From NCBI GenBank assembly GCA_020350725.1, contig CP070719.1:550223-567868 (forward strand): a stretch of DNA of 17,646 nucleotides, written 5' to 3'. The stretch comes from a bacterium (lineage in GTDB: Bacteria > BMS3Abin14). The notes under the pieces were generated by a model that was not told the origin of the DNA, searched no databases, and was given only the letters and a program-made list of their open reading frames with translations. Made by a program: the position numbers and the translations under genes. Of this stretch, positions 5,834 to 13,847 are shown in pieces (position 1 is the stretch's first letter; every line of letters begins with the position of its first letter).

Positions 5834-6133
5834 ATGAGGAAAGAGGAGAGGATCAGCGAAATGCGCGAACTTCTGGTCCGTGCTAAAAAAGCCCACTATA
5901 CCTACGAGAAGAAGGTCCTCAAGGGTAAACATGATGAAGACTGGCCCGATTGGTACGCCGACTATCTCATCGGCCACGGCCTGGACAACATCGTGGGAGA
6001 CAAACTGGAGGCGGAGATGCTCAGCCGATTCCTCCTCCAGACCGCCCTGGAAAAGCTCTCCCAGCCCAACAGGCTGACCTGGGCGGAGTTCACGGCCCGG
6101 AAATTCGTCACCGCTTTGAAATCAAGGTTTTAA
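5834..6133 (+). CDS. Small conserved protein of unknown function
   Basis: This 99-residue soluble protein has no domain I can name. It is highly charged and helical, with the pattern AHYTYEKKVLKGKHDEDWPDWYADYLIGHGL followed by a second helical pair rich in Glu and Leu (long runs split here as AHYTYEKKVLKG, then KHDEDWPDWYADYL). The WPDWYADYL element resembles small proteins I recall from actinobacteria and geobacters annotated only as hypothetical. The ATG at 5834 is preferred because GGGGGGAA lies directly upstream; the same frame opens at 5741, but that would add 31 mostly hydrophobic residues overlapping the promoter region. It is followed by the beta-helix gene 104 bases downstream. Confidence 0.7.
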   Translation: MRKEERISEMRELLVRAKKAHYTYEKKVLKGKHDEDWPDWYADYLIGHGLDNIVGDKLEAEMLSRFLLQTALEKLSQPNRLTWAEFTARKFVTALKSRF

Positions 6134-6143
6134 TGATATCATT
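6132..6143. promoter_or_regulatory. Perfect palindrome upstream of the beta-helix gene
   Basis: AATGATATCATT is a perfect 12-base palindrome, overlapping the TAA stop of the small gene and followed by ATGATAAC and an A/T tract. A related sequence, ATATCATTTTGATATCATTT, lies at 7561-7580 on the far side of the beta-helix gene. An operator is possible; a weak AT-rich terminator is an alternative. Confidence 0.3.
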
Positions 6144-6237
6144 ATGATAACATAAAAATTTTTTATTTCTCATCACCGTTACTGCCTCACATATCCACGC
6201 CCCCGGCATGACACGGGAGGCGCCAGGAGGATCAACC

Positions 6238-7443
6238 ATGAGAAAATGGACCTGTTCGACCCTTTTTGCCCTCCTCCTTCCGGTCCTCATGACCGCCTCC
6301 CCCGGTATGGCGGCTACGTTCCGGGTGGGCGACAGCGTCTCGGTCACTTCGCCGGCGGGCAACGATATCTATATCGCCGGCGGAAAGGTCGTCGTCGAGG
6401 AAAACATCCGGGGAGACGCCGTGATCGCCGGCGGCAATATCATCATGAGAGGGGATGTCCAGGGCGACCTTCTCGTCGCCGGAGGCAACATGGTCTTTAA
6501 CGGCGCCGTCACCGACGACGCGAGAGTGGCCGGAGGTGACATCACCTTCACGGAGAGGGTGGAAGGCGATCTGATCGTCTTCGGCGGCAATGTCACCATC
6601 ACGCGACAGGCGTCCATCGGAGGCGACATGGTAGTGGCCGCGGGACAGGCGGTCCTGGACGGAACAGTGGGGGGAAACCTGAAGTTTGCCGGGGGGAACC
6701 TCGATCTGAACGGTGAGGTCAGGGGCAATGCCATCATCTACCGTTCCGATTCCCTGACCGTCAACGGTTCCGTCGGGGGGACGACCATTTTTTCGGCCGG
6801 AGAGGTCACCCTGAGCGACTCCGCTTCCTTCGGAGGAGATGTCATGTACTGGGCCGGAAATGCACCGGTGGATTTCGGCCGGGTCGATCTTTCGGGAAAG
6901 GCCACTGAGGACCCTTCGCTCAAGTCCAGGATGAAATGGCCCTCTGAGCCCAAGATCCGTCGAAAAGCAATCCCGGGGCTTTTCGGGATCTGGTTCCTGT
7001 ACACCACTCTGGCAGGGGCAATCGCCGTCCTCATCCTCATCCTGCTTCCGAAAAAACTGTTCTCCCCGGCAGTGGAAAGCCTTCGGTCCAGCCCCCTGAA
7101 AAATCTGGGCGTCGGTCTTCTCTATTTCCTGGTCACGCCCTTTCTGATCCTGTTTTTCATCATCACCATCCTGGGCATCCCCGTGGGGCTGTTCCTCTCC
7201 TTCCTGTTCATGGTCTCCATCCTGTTTTCCAAGTCACTGTCGGCCGTTCTCCTCGCCAGGTGGGCGGAGCGCAAGAAGTACCGGTCCTGGACCAGACCCA
7301 CCCTGTTCCTGGTCTCAGTGGGTTTCCTTCTCACCATAAAAGTCGCCGCCGCCATCCCCATCGCAGGCTGGATCATCGTCACCCTCGTGGTGCTCACGTG
7401 CATCGGGGCACTGCTGTCGGGAGCCCTGGAAGGAGTGAGATAA
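6238..7443 (+). CDS. Secreted bactofilin-like beta-helix protein with C-terminal membrane domain
   Basis: The protein has 401 residues. Residues 1-26 are a signal peptide ending MAA. Residues 30-210 consist of about ten short repeats of 17-20 residues built on the pattern G-D-hydrophobic-hydrophobic-V-A-G-G-N (for example GDAVIAGGNIIMRG, GDLLVAGGNMVFNG), the right-handed beta-helix of polymer-forming, bactofilin-like domains. A spacer with basic residues (about 225-245) leads to roughly five membrane segments from residue 246 to the end. This layout, an extracytoplasmic beta-helix with a membrane anchor, is a known uncharacterised architecture; a role in envelope organisation is inference. 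ATG at 6238 is chosen because AGGAGG sits just upstream; the frame opens at 6208 but that would spoil the signal peptide. Confidence 0.8.
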   Translation: MRKWTCSTLFALLLPVLMTASPGMAATFRVGDSVSVTSPAGNDIYIAGGKVVVEENIRGDAVIAGGNIIMRGDVQGDLLVAGGNMVFNGAVTDDARVAGGDITFTERVEGDLIVFGGNVTITRQASIGGDMVVAAGQAVLDGTVGGNLKFAGGNLDLNGEVRGNAIIYRSDSLTVNGSVGGTTIFSAGEVTLSDSASFGGDVMYWAGNAPVDFGRVDLSGKATEDPSLKSRMKWPSEPKIRRKAIPGLFGIWFLYTTLAGAIAVLILILLPKKLFSPAVESLRSSPLKNLGVGLLYFLVTPFLILFFIITILGIPVGLFLSFLFMVSILFSKSLSAVLLARWAERKKYRSWTRPTLFLVSVGFLLTIKVAAAIPIAGWIIVTLVVLTCIGALLSGALEGVR

Positions 7444-7496
7444 TTCAGGATTCAGAAGTCAGTATCCGGTATTCAGTGAAAGGGATTCAGGAGTAG
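7444..7496. repeat. Repeat island C (ATTCAGT heptamers)
   Basis: Directly after the stop codon, units such as ATTCAGG, ATTCAGA, AGTCAGT, ATCCGGT and ATTCAGT follow each other with a strict 7-base period, then break down. The same ATTCAGT word builds the array at 13776-13801. The remainder of the gap to 7652 is AT-richer and holds only the ATATCATTT pair. Confidence 0.75.
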
Positions 7497-7560
7497 TCTT
7501 GGGTTAAAAAATCAATTGGCCAGGACAACGAAAGGATGGCAAATTGAAAGATTTTGAGCA

Positions 7561-7580
7561 ATATCATTTTGATATCATTT
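7561..7580. repeat. ATATCATTT direct repeat pair
   Basis: ATATCATTT occurs at 7561-7569 and 7572-7580. GATATCATTT is also half of the palindrome at 6132-6143. The pair lies in an AT-rich patch between two convergent genes, so a promoter role is not obvious. Confidence 0.35.
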
Positions 7581-7652
7581 AACACTTGAATTTTCGCGGT
7601 CTATTCAGCTTTGATCCGAGGAACCCCTCCTTTACTCTTTCCACTGCCCTCT

Positions 7653-8639
7653 CTATCTGACTTTCCTCATCCAGAAGGAACCCGGTTCCCTGTCGGCCAG
7701 CTCCTCGGCGAGAACAGGGCAGGCCGCGCACAGGGCTTCGGGGTACCGGTGTCTCAGGTAATTGAGAGCTGCCACCACCTCGAAACTCTCGTTGTTGGAG
7801 AGAAATGCCTCCAGAACATACTGCTCGTTCCAGAGACGGATCTCCCTGACGATCCACTCCTCCGGGTAGTCCCTCGGGGTGAAGATATCGTGGATGTGGA
7901 CGAGGACGCCCTCTCTGAGGGAGGGAAGGATCTCCAGGTATGTGAAGACCAGATCACCCTGGGGGCGCAGGACGTGGGAAGAGTCGATGAACAGGATGTC
8001 GTTCTCCTCCAGTTCCCCATAGATACCAGGGTCCGTCCACTCCACCCTCTCCCGGACCAGGGTGACGGGGAGATCCTTCAGCCAGCTGTGTTCGTAGGGC
8101 TCGACGCAGACGATGTCGCACGAGTATCCGCCGTCCTCCCTCCTGTTGGCTTCGACCGCATTGAGGGCCATGAGGGTGGAAAAGCCGCTTCCCACCTCAA
8201 TGATCCTTTTCGGCCTGAAATGCCTTATCATGCAGTACAGAAACTCGGCATCTCCAGACAGGAAGGCTTCGTTTCCGTAGTAATATTCCCGGTAACCCCG
8301 GCCCTGTCTCGGAAAGGAGACCAGTTCGCCGTCGTATCGGAACTGTTTCAGCAGGGCCAGCTGGCCCTCCGGGTTGAGGTCCAGGCCGGGCAGGTCCCGG
8401 TCCCGGTCCAGGGACCGGCGCAGATCCCTCCTCCGGAAGAATGGCTCGTAGTAATGGTCCGTCACGGGCAGGACTCCCAACCGCCAGAAGACCCTCCTGA
8501 CGATGGGCAGCCTCCCGACACCGTAGGATCTGACCGCCTTGAGGAGGAGCGAGGCGGGCACGACCAGGGGAGCCGACACGAGATCCCATACCGGGGACAA
8601 CCCCTTGATTATCCTCTTTACCCTATTCCATTCCCTCAT
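7653..8639 (-). CDS. Class I SAM-dependent methyltransferase
   Basis: This 328-residue protein has a Rossmann methyltransferase core from about residue 125. Motif I is IIEVGSGFST (146-155) for SAM binding. An acidic residue follows in IVCVEPYE (177-183), and NDILFIDSSHV (213-223) with HIHDIFTPRDYP (248-259) corresponds to the later strands. The pattern resembles the Methyltransferase_24 type. The first 60 residues are basic with a hydrophobic stretch (17-35), perhaps a membrane-associated helix. The substrate is unknown. ATG at 8639 has GAGG six bases upstream. It lies 15 bases behind the RACo-like gene, so both are probably cotranscribed, although no functional link is known to me. Confidence 0.8.
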   Translation of the reverse strand: MREWNRVKRIIKGLSPVWDLVSAPLVVPASLLLKAVRSYGVGRLPIVRRVFWRLGVLPVTDHYYEPFFRRRDLRRSLDRDRDLPGLDLNPEGQLALLKQFRYDGELVSFPRQGRGYREYYYGNEAFLSGDAEFLYCMIRHFRPKRIIEVGSGFSTLMALNAVEANRREDGGYSCDIVCVEPYEHSWLKDLPVTLVRERVEWTDPGIYGELEENDILFIDSSHVLRPQGDLVFTYLEILPSLREGVLVHIHDIFTPRDYPEEWIVREIRLWNEQYVLEAFLSNNESFEVVAALNYLRHRYPEALCAACPVLAEELADREPGSFWMRKVR

Positions 8640-8654
8640 CGTGCACCTCAGGGG

Positions 8655-10229
8655 TCATGTGAAGAAGAGGTTCTCCAGGAAGCTTTCCTCGAAACCAGGG
8701 TCTCCGGAGATGGCCACGTGGTCTATCTGACGGGCCAAACGGGCCGATTCCGCCTGAGCTTTTTCCGACAGTAGAACCGTGGATGCCCCCACCAGGGCGG
8801 TATTGCCCGCCGGTACACATCGATCCTTCGATATCGGGGGGAGAAGCCCTATGGCGATGGCGGAAAGGGCATCCAGGCGGCTTCCGAAAGCTCCGGCCAG
8901 GTAGATCCGCTCGAGGTCTGCCTCCACCAGGCCGACCCTGGCTGCGAGGAGATCGAGAGCAGCTCTGACGGCGGCCTTGGCTTTCTGAACCGTCTCCACG
9001 TCCCCGGGCTCAAAGAGCACGCCGGCCTTTCCGTCGATACGCAAGCCGGTCTCATCGAGACAGGGGTGGGTACCCGGTCTCATCAGGCCGGTGGCGTCGA
9101 TAAGGCCCTCCCTCAGCATCCCCGCCAGCAGGTCCACGATGCCGGTCCCGCAGATACCCCTAGGAGACGCGTCGCCGATGGTCTCGTACCTGACGCCGTC
9201 ACGGGAGATACTGACCCTGTATATGGCCCCCTCCTCGGCCCTCATCCCGGACCGGATGTGTCCTCCCTCGAAGGCCGGTCCGGCCGGTGCGGAGGCGGCG
9301 GCGATTCTGTCCCCCTTCCAGACCACGACCTCGGTGTTGGTCCCCACGTCGATCAGGCATCCCTGTGCTCCTCCCTTTTCCAGGGCGCACCGGACCGCCG
9401 TGAGGACGTCGGATCCGACAAAACCTCCCACCAGGGGAGGAAAAACGACCTGCGCCGAGCCCTCCGGTCCGTCGAGATCCTCGAGGTCAACGGCGGACAG
9501 GACCCTTTCGTCCAGCGTGACGGGCTCAAAGGGCGGAGTCAGGAGACTCTCCGTCGGCAGTCCCAAGGCGAGGTGATGCATGGCGGGGTTCCCGACAACC
9601 ACCATCCTCCGCAGCCGTCCCCGGCCGACCCCGTTCCTCATGCAGAGGGATCGTATCTGGTCGGACACGGCCCTCCAGACGGCCGCCCGCATTTTCCCGG
9701 CCACCTCGGGATCCCGGGCGGCAGCCATCCGGGAGAGGATCTCTTCGCCCCAGGGTGTCTGAGGGTTCAGGCCGGCCACGACGTCCAGCGGCCTTGCCAT
9801 GGCCATGTCGTACAGCGCCTCTGCAACGGACGTCGTCCCCAGATCGACGGCCACCCCATATCCTTCAAAAGTGGGCTCCACCGACTCCGGACGCCACAGC
9901 GGGCTCTGCCAGGTCTCCTTCCATCTGCCGGACCTGTCCACCTCGAGGATCCGTTCGGCATCGATCCGTATCCGCAGGTCGGAGGCTGGATTGACCCTGC
10001 AGGCGAGCCGTTCCCCCCGCCGGACCGAATCCGGCCCCAGGAGGCCCCTCTCGGAGGGTGTCGCTTCACCATGATCCCCCTCCAGAACGCGCACGATGCA
10101 CCTGCCGCACCGACCCTCGTCGGCGCAGGTCCCGTCCAGGAAGACACCCTCGGCCCTGAGAGCGGCCCTGAGGTTGACGCCTGTCTGGACGGAGAAGACA
10201 CCTATGTTCTCTACTGTGATCCTTGGCAA
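8655..10229 (-). CDS. RACo-like ASKHA and ferredoxin protein (corrinoid activation)
   Basis: The protein has 524 residues. An N-terminal 2Fe-2S ferredoxin domain has C35-x5-C41-x2-C44 and C77 (GTCADEGRCGRC, then ERLACRV). A linker is followed by a large ASKHA-type ATPase domain, starting GYGVAVDLGTTSVAEAL and including GCLIDVGTNTEVVVW and YLAGAFGSRLD. Family members (DUF4445, RACo) reductively reactivate the cobalt of corrinoid proteins in an ATP-dependent way. No corrinoid protein or methyltransferase partner of that pathway is adjacent. TTG at 10229 is chosen because GGGAG sits nine bases upstream and the ferredoxin strand begins directly; the frame opens at another TTG (10271) without a ribosome site, which would give 538 residues. 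Confidence 0.88.
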   Translation of the reverse strand: MPRITVENIGVFSVQTGVNLRAALRAEGVFLDGTCADEGRCGRCIVRVLEGDHGEATPSERGLLGPDSVRRGERLACRVNPASDLRIRIDAERILEVDRSGRWKETWQSPLWRPESVEPTFEGYGVAVDLGTTSVAEALYDMAMARPLDVVAGLNPQTPWGEEILSRMAAARDPEVAGKMRAAVWRAVSDQIRSLCMRNGVGRGRLRRMVVVGNPAMHHLALGLPTESLLTPPFEPVTLDERVLSAVDLEDLDGPEGSAQVVFPPLVGGFVGSDVLTAVRCALEKGGAQGCLIDVGTNTEVVVWKGDRIAAASAPAGPAFEGGHIRSGMRAEEGAIYRVSISRDGVRYETIGDASPRGICGTGIVDLLAGMLREGLIDATGLMRPGTHPCLDETGLRIDGKAGVLFEPGDVETVQKAKAAVRAALDLLAARVGLVEADLERIYLAGAFGSRLDALSAIAIGLLPPISKDRCVPAGNTALVGASTVLLSEKAQAESARLARQIDHVAISGDPGFEESFLENLFFT

Positions 10230-10238
10230 GGTATTCGG

Positions 10239-10243
10239 CTCCC
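10239..10243 (-). promoter_or_regulatory. Ribosome binding site deciding the RACo start
   Basis: The minus strand GGGAG lies nine bases before TTG 10229-10227. The upstream TTG at 10271 is preceded by no purine-rich site. Confidence 0.4.
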
Positions 10244-10289
10244 ATTCTCCGGCGCACCGGACAGGTGCCAATGTAAACGATTAGATCGT

Positions 10290-10350
10290 CCTAAGTCCAA
10301 GGATTCGTGATCAGTGACTGGTGATCCGTGATTCGTGAATGGAACCGTCA
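10290..10350. repeat. Repeat island D, GTGATTC part
   Basis: GTGATCA, GTGACTG, GTGATCC and GTGATTC units follow at 7-base spacing (about 10307-10338), the same word as at 204-226, 3549-3579 and 17320-17347. The island is in the divergent gap between the RACo-like gene and the MFS gene; 10351-10400 shows nothing recognisable. Confidence 0.7.
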
Positions 10351-10403
10351 ACCGGATCATTCCGCCCGATCCATGCATCCGGATACCGTCACACACGGGA
10401 ATC

Positions 10404-10609
10404 CCTAATGCTCCATTCCCCAATGCTCCAATCTCCAATTCTCTAATGCTCCATTCCCTAATGCTCTAATATCTAATGCTCTAATGCTCTATTCTCTAAT
10501 GCTCCATTCCCCAATGCTCTAACCTCCAATCTCCAATGCTCCAATTCCTAATCCTCTAATGCTCTAATATCTAATGCTCTAATGTTCCATTCTCCAATGT
10601 CCTAACCTC
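10404..10609. repeat. Long degenerate CTAATGCT/CCAATCT array
   Basis: About 27 units of 7 or 8 bases follow each other without interruption: CTAATGCT, CTAATAT, CCATTCC, CCAATGCT, CTAACCT, CCAATCT and variants. Each begins CTAA, CCAA, CTAT or CCAT. Within the array, longer blocks such as CTAATATCTAATGCTCTAAT occur twice, which points to internal duplication. It lies about 40 bases upstream of the MFS gene and must be near or within its promoter region; no open frame is credible here. Confidence 0.9.
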
Positions 10610-10651
10610 TTTTCTGTTCCCTTTTTCCGGTCACATCACTAAACTCGATCC

Positions 10652-11854
10652 ATGACGCGTGATCCTTCTCCCGTATCGGGTTCCGTTTCCAGGTGGCGGG
10701 TGCTGGCCCTCTGCCACCTCGCAGTGTTCACCTTCGCCGTCACCCTTCAGATGATCCCCCCCCTGGTCGAGGCCCTCGTCGCCGATCTCGGCATGACCCA
10801 CACCCAGGCCGGGGCGCTGATGGGTCTGTTTACCTTCCCAGGCATATTTCTGGCCATCCCCGGGGGATATCTCTCGGACGTCCTGGGCCCCCGCCGCGTC
10901 GGATTGATCTCCCTTGTTACCATGGCCGCCGGAACCTTTCTCATGGTCTCCCTGACCCCCAACCTCCTGTACGCGGGTCGTTTCCTGGCCGGTATCGGAG
11001 GCGGCGTTCTCGTGGTCGTCTGCCCCCAAATTATCTCCCAGCGGTTTCTGGGAAAGGAGCTCGGCCTGGCCATGGGCATCTTCAACACGGCGGTTCCCCT
11101 GGGAACGATCCTTTCCTTTAACCTGTTGGGACTGACGCACCAGGTCCTTGGGATGCGGGCCGTCGTCGTCATCACCGGCAGCCTCACCGCCGTCTCCCTG
11201 GCCTCCTTTTACCTGGCCTACGTGGACCCCTCCATGGATCCGTCGGAGGAGGTTCTCCCCCCACCGACCCTCAGGGGGCTCGGACCAGCCATCTGGCTGA
11301 TAGCCGCCATCTGGACCCTTTTCAACATGGCCATCATGTCCTTTTTCACATTCGGCATCGATTTCTTCGGGTCATACGGCTTTACCCCCAACCTCGCCGG
11401 TCTTTTCACCAGCACGCCCATGATCGTCTCCATCCTCGTCGTCCCCGTTGTCGGATGGCTGATGGACAGGCACGGCTGGCGGACCGGCCTTCTCATCGCG
11501 GGGGGGATCCTGTGCGGTATCGCCATTTTGCTCGTGTTCAGGCACCCCGCCGGTGCGGTCCTGTGGACCATCCTTCTCGGTCTGGGTGTGTCCATGGTTC
11601 CGCCGGCGACTTTTTCCATGGCGGGCGAGGCCGTTCCCAGGAGAAAAGCGGGGGTCGGTTTCGGTATCCTGACCACCCTGTTCAACATCGGTCTGTTCCT
11701 CGGCATCCCCCTGATGGGCACCCTCAGGGACCGGGCGGGAAACTATGGTCCCAGTTTCACCCTCATGGCGGTTTTTTTCCTTGTCTCCGCCGCCATCGCC
11801 CTCCTTCTCGGGGTGAACCGGAAACTCCTCCTTCCGCCCCAGGAGACCGGCTAG
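10652..11854 (+). CDS. MFS transporter
   Basis: This 400-residue inner-membrane carrier has about 12 hydrophobic segments. The MFS motif A region reads GGYLSDVLGPRRVGL (residues 72-86) between helices 2 and 3, and a second copy reads GWLMDRHGWRTGLL after helix 8. The rest resembles the NarK/CynX-like and oxalate-formate type groups, but the substrate cannot be read from sequence. ATG at 10652 lacks a clear Shine-Dalgarno site; the long repeat array ends about 40 bases upstream, so the promoter probably lies in or just after that array. The SDR gene follows 139 bases downstream on the same strand. Confidence 0.85.
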   Translation: MTRDPSPVSGSVSRWRVLALCHLAVFTFAVTLQMIPPLVEALVADLGMTHTQAGALMGLFTFPGIFLAIPGGYLSDVLGPRRVGLISLVTMAAGTFLMVSLTPNLLYAGRFLAGIGGGVLVVVCPQIISQRFLGKELGLAMGIFNTAVPLGTILSFNLLGLTHQVLGMRAVVVITGSLTAVSLASFYLAYVDPSMDPSEEVLPPPTLRGLGPAIWLIAAIWTLFNMAIMSFFTFGIDFFGSYGFTPNLAGLFTSTPMIVSILVVPVVGWLMDRHGWRTGLLIAGGILCGIAILLVFRHPAGAVLWTILLGLGVSMVPPATFSMAGEAVPRRKAGVGFGILTTLFNIGLFLGIPLMGTLRDRAGNYGPSFTLMAVFFLVSAAIALLLGVNRKLLLPPQETG

Positions 11855-11892
11855 AGATCTTCCGAGGATATACAGGGGGCCCCGCGGTCTGG

Positions 11893-11926
11893 TATTCTAT
11901 GACTTCATTCACCGGTCCGGGACCGG
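11893..11926 (+). promoter_or_regulatory. Possible promoter and operator upstream of the SDR gene
   Basis: TATTCT (11893-11898) could be a -10 box. Just downstream CCGGTCC (11912-11918) and GGACCGG (11920-11926) are perfect 7-base arms around one G, placing a dyad near +7 to +21 if that box is used. A repressor site is one reading; a short RNA hairpin without a T-run is the other. No -35 was evident. Confidence 0.3.
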
Positions 11927-11993
11927 CGGGAGAGCGCTGATTCCTCCCCGTCGGGATCAAGGCCCACGGTACTGGATGGAAAGGAGGTTCTCT

Positions 11994-12743
11994 ATGGTAC
12001 TAAAGGGACAGGTGGCCCTGATAACGGGCGCCAGCAGGGGTATCGGCGCCGCCTGCGCCGAACTGTTGGCAAAAAACGGCGCCGCGATAGGCGTCAACTT
12101 CGTGGGAAACAAGGAGGCAGCGGACAACGTCGTTGGCCGGATCCGGGGCCACGGCGGTAAAGCGCTGGCCGTCCAGGCTGACGTACGGGACGCCGACCAG
12201 GTTAAGCGTATGGTCAAGCAGGTGGAAAAGGACCTGGGACCTGTGGATATCCTGGTCAACAACGCCAACATCAATTTCCCGGTCAAGCCCTTCCTGGAGT
12301 TCACCTGGGAGGAGATGGCCGGCAAACTCAACGGGGAGATCGGGGCCGCGTTCCACTGCTGCCAGGCGGTCCTGCCCGGTATGATCGAGCGCAAGAGGGG
12401 GAAGATCATCAACATAAGCAGTGGGCTGTCGCGCACGCCCGGGGAGGGATTCGTGGCCCACACAACCGCCAAGTCCGGTTTGGACGCCTTCACAAAGGCC
12501 CTGGCCCATGAGCTGGGTCCGCACGGCATCACCGTCAACACCGTGGCACCCGGCCTCACGGAGACCGACGCCACCGCCTGGCTGCCACCGGAAGCAAAGG
12601 CGGGCGCAGCGGCCCACACTCCCCTGCGCCGGATCGGGCAGCCGGAGGACGTCGCGGGAGCCGTCCTCTTCTTTGCAGCGCACTACGGGCAGTTTATAAC
12701 CGGCACCTACCTTCCGGTGGACGGCGGAACCACGATGGTCTGA
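11994..12743 (+). CDS. SDR family protein lacking the catalytic tyrosine
   Basis: The 249-residue protein has a FabG-like Rossmann fold with cofactor motif TGASRGIG (11-18), an NNAN loop (89-92; usually NNAG) and a C-terminal PVDGG. The catalytic Ser is S143 and the Lys is K160, but the residue that should be Tyr, 13 after the Ser and four before the Lys, is H156 (VAHTTAK). So the Ser-Tyr-Lys triad is broken although spacing is normal. It may have lost oxidoreductase activity, use His differently, or have a non-catalytic role. ATG at 11994 has AGGAGG at good distance; the frame opens 18 bases earlier, but that would place the ribosome site inside the gene. It converges with the alcohol dehydrogenase gene with only 4 bases between. 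Confidence 0.85.
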   Translation: MVLKGQVALITGASRGIGAACAELLAKNGAAIGVNFVGNKEAADNVVGRIRGHGGKALAVQADVRDADQVKRMVKQVEKDLGPVDILVNNANINFPVKPFLEFTWEEMAGKLNGEIGAAFHCCQAVLPGMIERKRGKIINISSGLSRTPGEGFVAHTTAKSGLDAFTKALAHELGPHGITVNTVAPGLTETDATAWLPPEAKAGAAAHTPLRRIGQPEDVAGAVLFFAAHYGQFITGTYLPVDGGTTMV

Positions 12744-12747
12744 CCGG

Positions 12748-13746
12748 CTACGGGATCAGGACCGCCGTCCCGTCGATCCTGTCGCCTTTGAGATCCCTGA
12801 GGACGCCATTGGCTTCCGACAGGGCAAACGGGGTCACCTCGGCGGCAATGGGGATCTCGGCAGCCAGGGCCATCAGCTCCTCGCCGTCCCTCCGGGTGTT
12901 CGCTGTCACGCTCCTGAGAACCCTCTCGTGGAAAAGGTACCTGCTGTAATCCAGAGCCGGTATGGTGGTGACGTGGATCCCCGCCAGGACGACTGTGCCA
13001 CCCCAGTCCACCGATTCAAGGGCTGGTGGAACGATCTCCCCGGCGGGTGCGAAGATGATGGCCGCGTCCAGCTTTACAGGGGGGTTTTCATGTGAGCCGC
13101 CCACCCAGGCGGCGCCGAGCCTCCCGGCCAGGGAGCGGTGACCCTCACCGCGGCTGACCACATACACCTCACAGCCCATGTGTTTGGCCACCTGGATGGT
13201 CACGTGGGCCGATCCCCCGAAACCGTAAAGGCCCAGCCGCCCCCCCGGCTCGATGCCGGAAAGGCGCAGGGCCCGATAACCGATGATGCCGGCACAGAGA
13301 AGAGGTGCCGCCTGGACATCCGGAAAACCCTCGGGTATGGCGTAGGAGAAGCCCTCGGACGCCACCATGAACTCGGCGTACCCCCCGTCTCTGTGGTATC
13401 CGGTGAAACTGGCCGACGGGCAGAGATTTTCCCTGCCCGCTTTACAGTAGCGACATAGGGCGCACGTGGAGGCAAGCCAGGATGCACCCACGCGGTCACC
13501 GGGGGAGAAGCGCTCCACGCCTTTTCCCGCCTTCTCCACCACGCCGACCACCTGGTGGCCGGGGACAATGGGCAGCTTCGGCAGGTCCAGCTCGCCTTCC
13601 ACGGTGTGCAGGTCGGTCCTGCACACGCCGCAGGCCGTCACCCTTACCAGGATCTCCCCCGGGCCGGGTTCAGGAACCGGGAGCTGACCTTCCCTCAGCG
13701 AGGTGGGCGAGAGGGGCCCGGGTTTATCCAGGATCATCGCGCGCAT
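12748..13746 (-). CDS. Zinc-dependent alcohol dehydrogenase
   Basis: This 332-residue medium-chain dehydrogenase probably oxidises an alcohol or reduces an aldehyde with NAD(P)H. The catalytic zinc site is C42 (GVCRTDLH), H64 (PGHQ; normally GHE) and C151 (PLLCAGI). The structural zinc is held by C95, C98, C101 and C109. The cofactor-binding turn is [10 protein letters not shown] (172-181). It matches the AdhA-like group that uses LCAGIT-type signatures. ATG at 13746 sits at the edge of the repeat island at 13776, and no strong ribosome site is visible. No neighbour points to its substrate. Confidence 0.88.
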   Translation of the reverse strand: MRAMILDKPGPLSPTSLREGQLPVPEPGPGEILVRVTACGVCRTDLHTVEGELDLPKLPIVPGHQVVGVVEKAGKGVERFSPGDRVGASWLASTCALCRYCKAGRENLCPSASFTGYHRDGGYAEFMVASEGFSYAIPEGFPDVQAAPLLCAGIIGYRALRLSGIEPGGRLGLYGFGGSAHVTIQVAKHMGCEVYVVSRGEGHRSLAGRLGAAWVGGSHENPPVKLDAAIIFAPAGEIVPPALESVDWGGTVVLAGIHVTTIPALDYSRYLFHERVLRSVTANTRRDGEELMALAAEIPIAAEVTPFALSEANGVLRDLKGDRIDGTAVLIP

Positions 13747-13775
13747 AAAGGATTTCGTCCCCTTCAGGGGTAGTC

Positions 13776-13847
13776 AGTATTCGGGATTCAGTATTCAGTA
13801 TAAAACAGGATCTCCTTCTGACTACTGACTACTGACTACTGACTTCT
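13776..13847. repeat. Repeat island E (ATTCAGT and CTGACTA heptamers)
   Basis: ATTCGGG, ATTCAGT and ATTCAGT (about 13780-13801) are followed, after a short break, by CTGACTA units (13818-13847). Both arrays have an exact 7-base period. The second array overlaps the 3' end of the permease gene and supplies its stop codon and last residues. Confidence 0.85.

Noticed and set aside
7611-8774. 387-residue open frame on the plus strand
   Set aside because: It is the antisense shadow of the methyltransferase gene, explained by GC-rich codon bias.
9066-10310. 414-residue open frame on the plus strand
   Set aside because: It is antisense to the RACo-like gene, whose ferredoxin and ASKHA motifs are clear.
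10404-10609. CRISPR array
   Set aside because: Units are 7-8 bases with no repeat-spacer alternation and no cas genes nearby.
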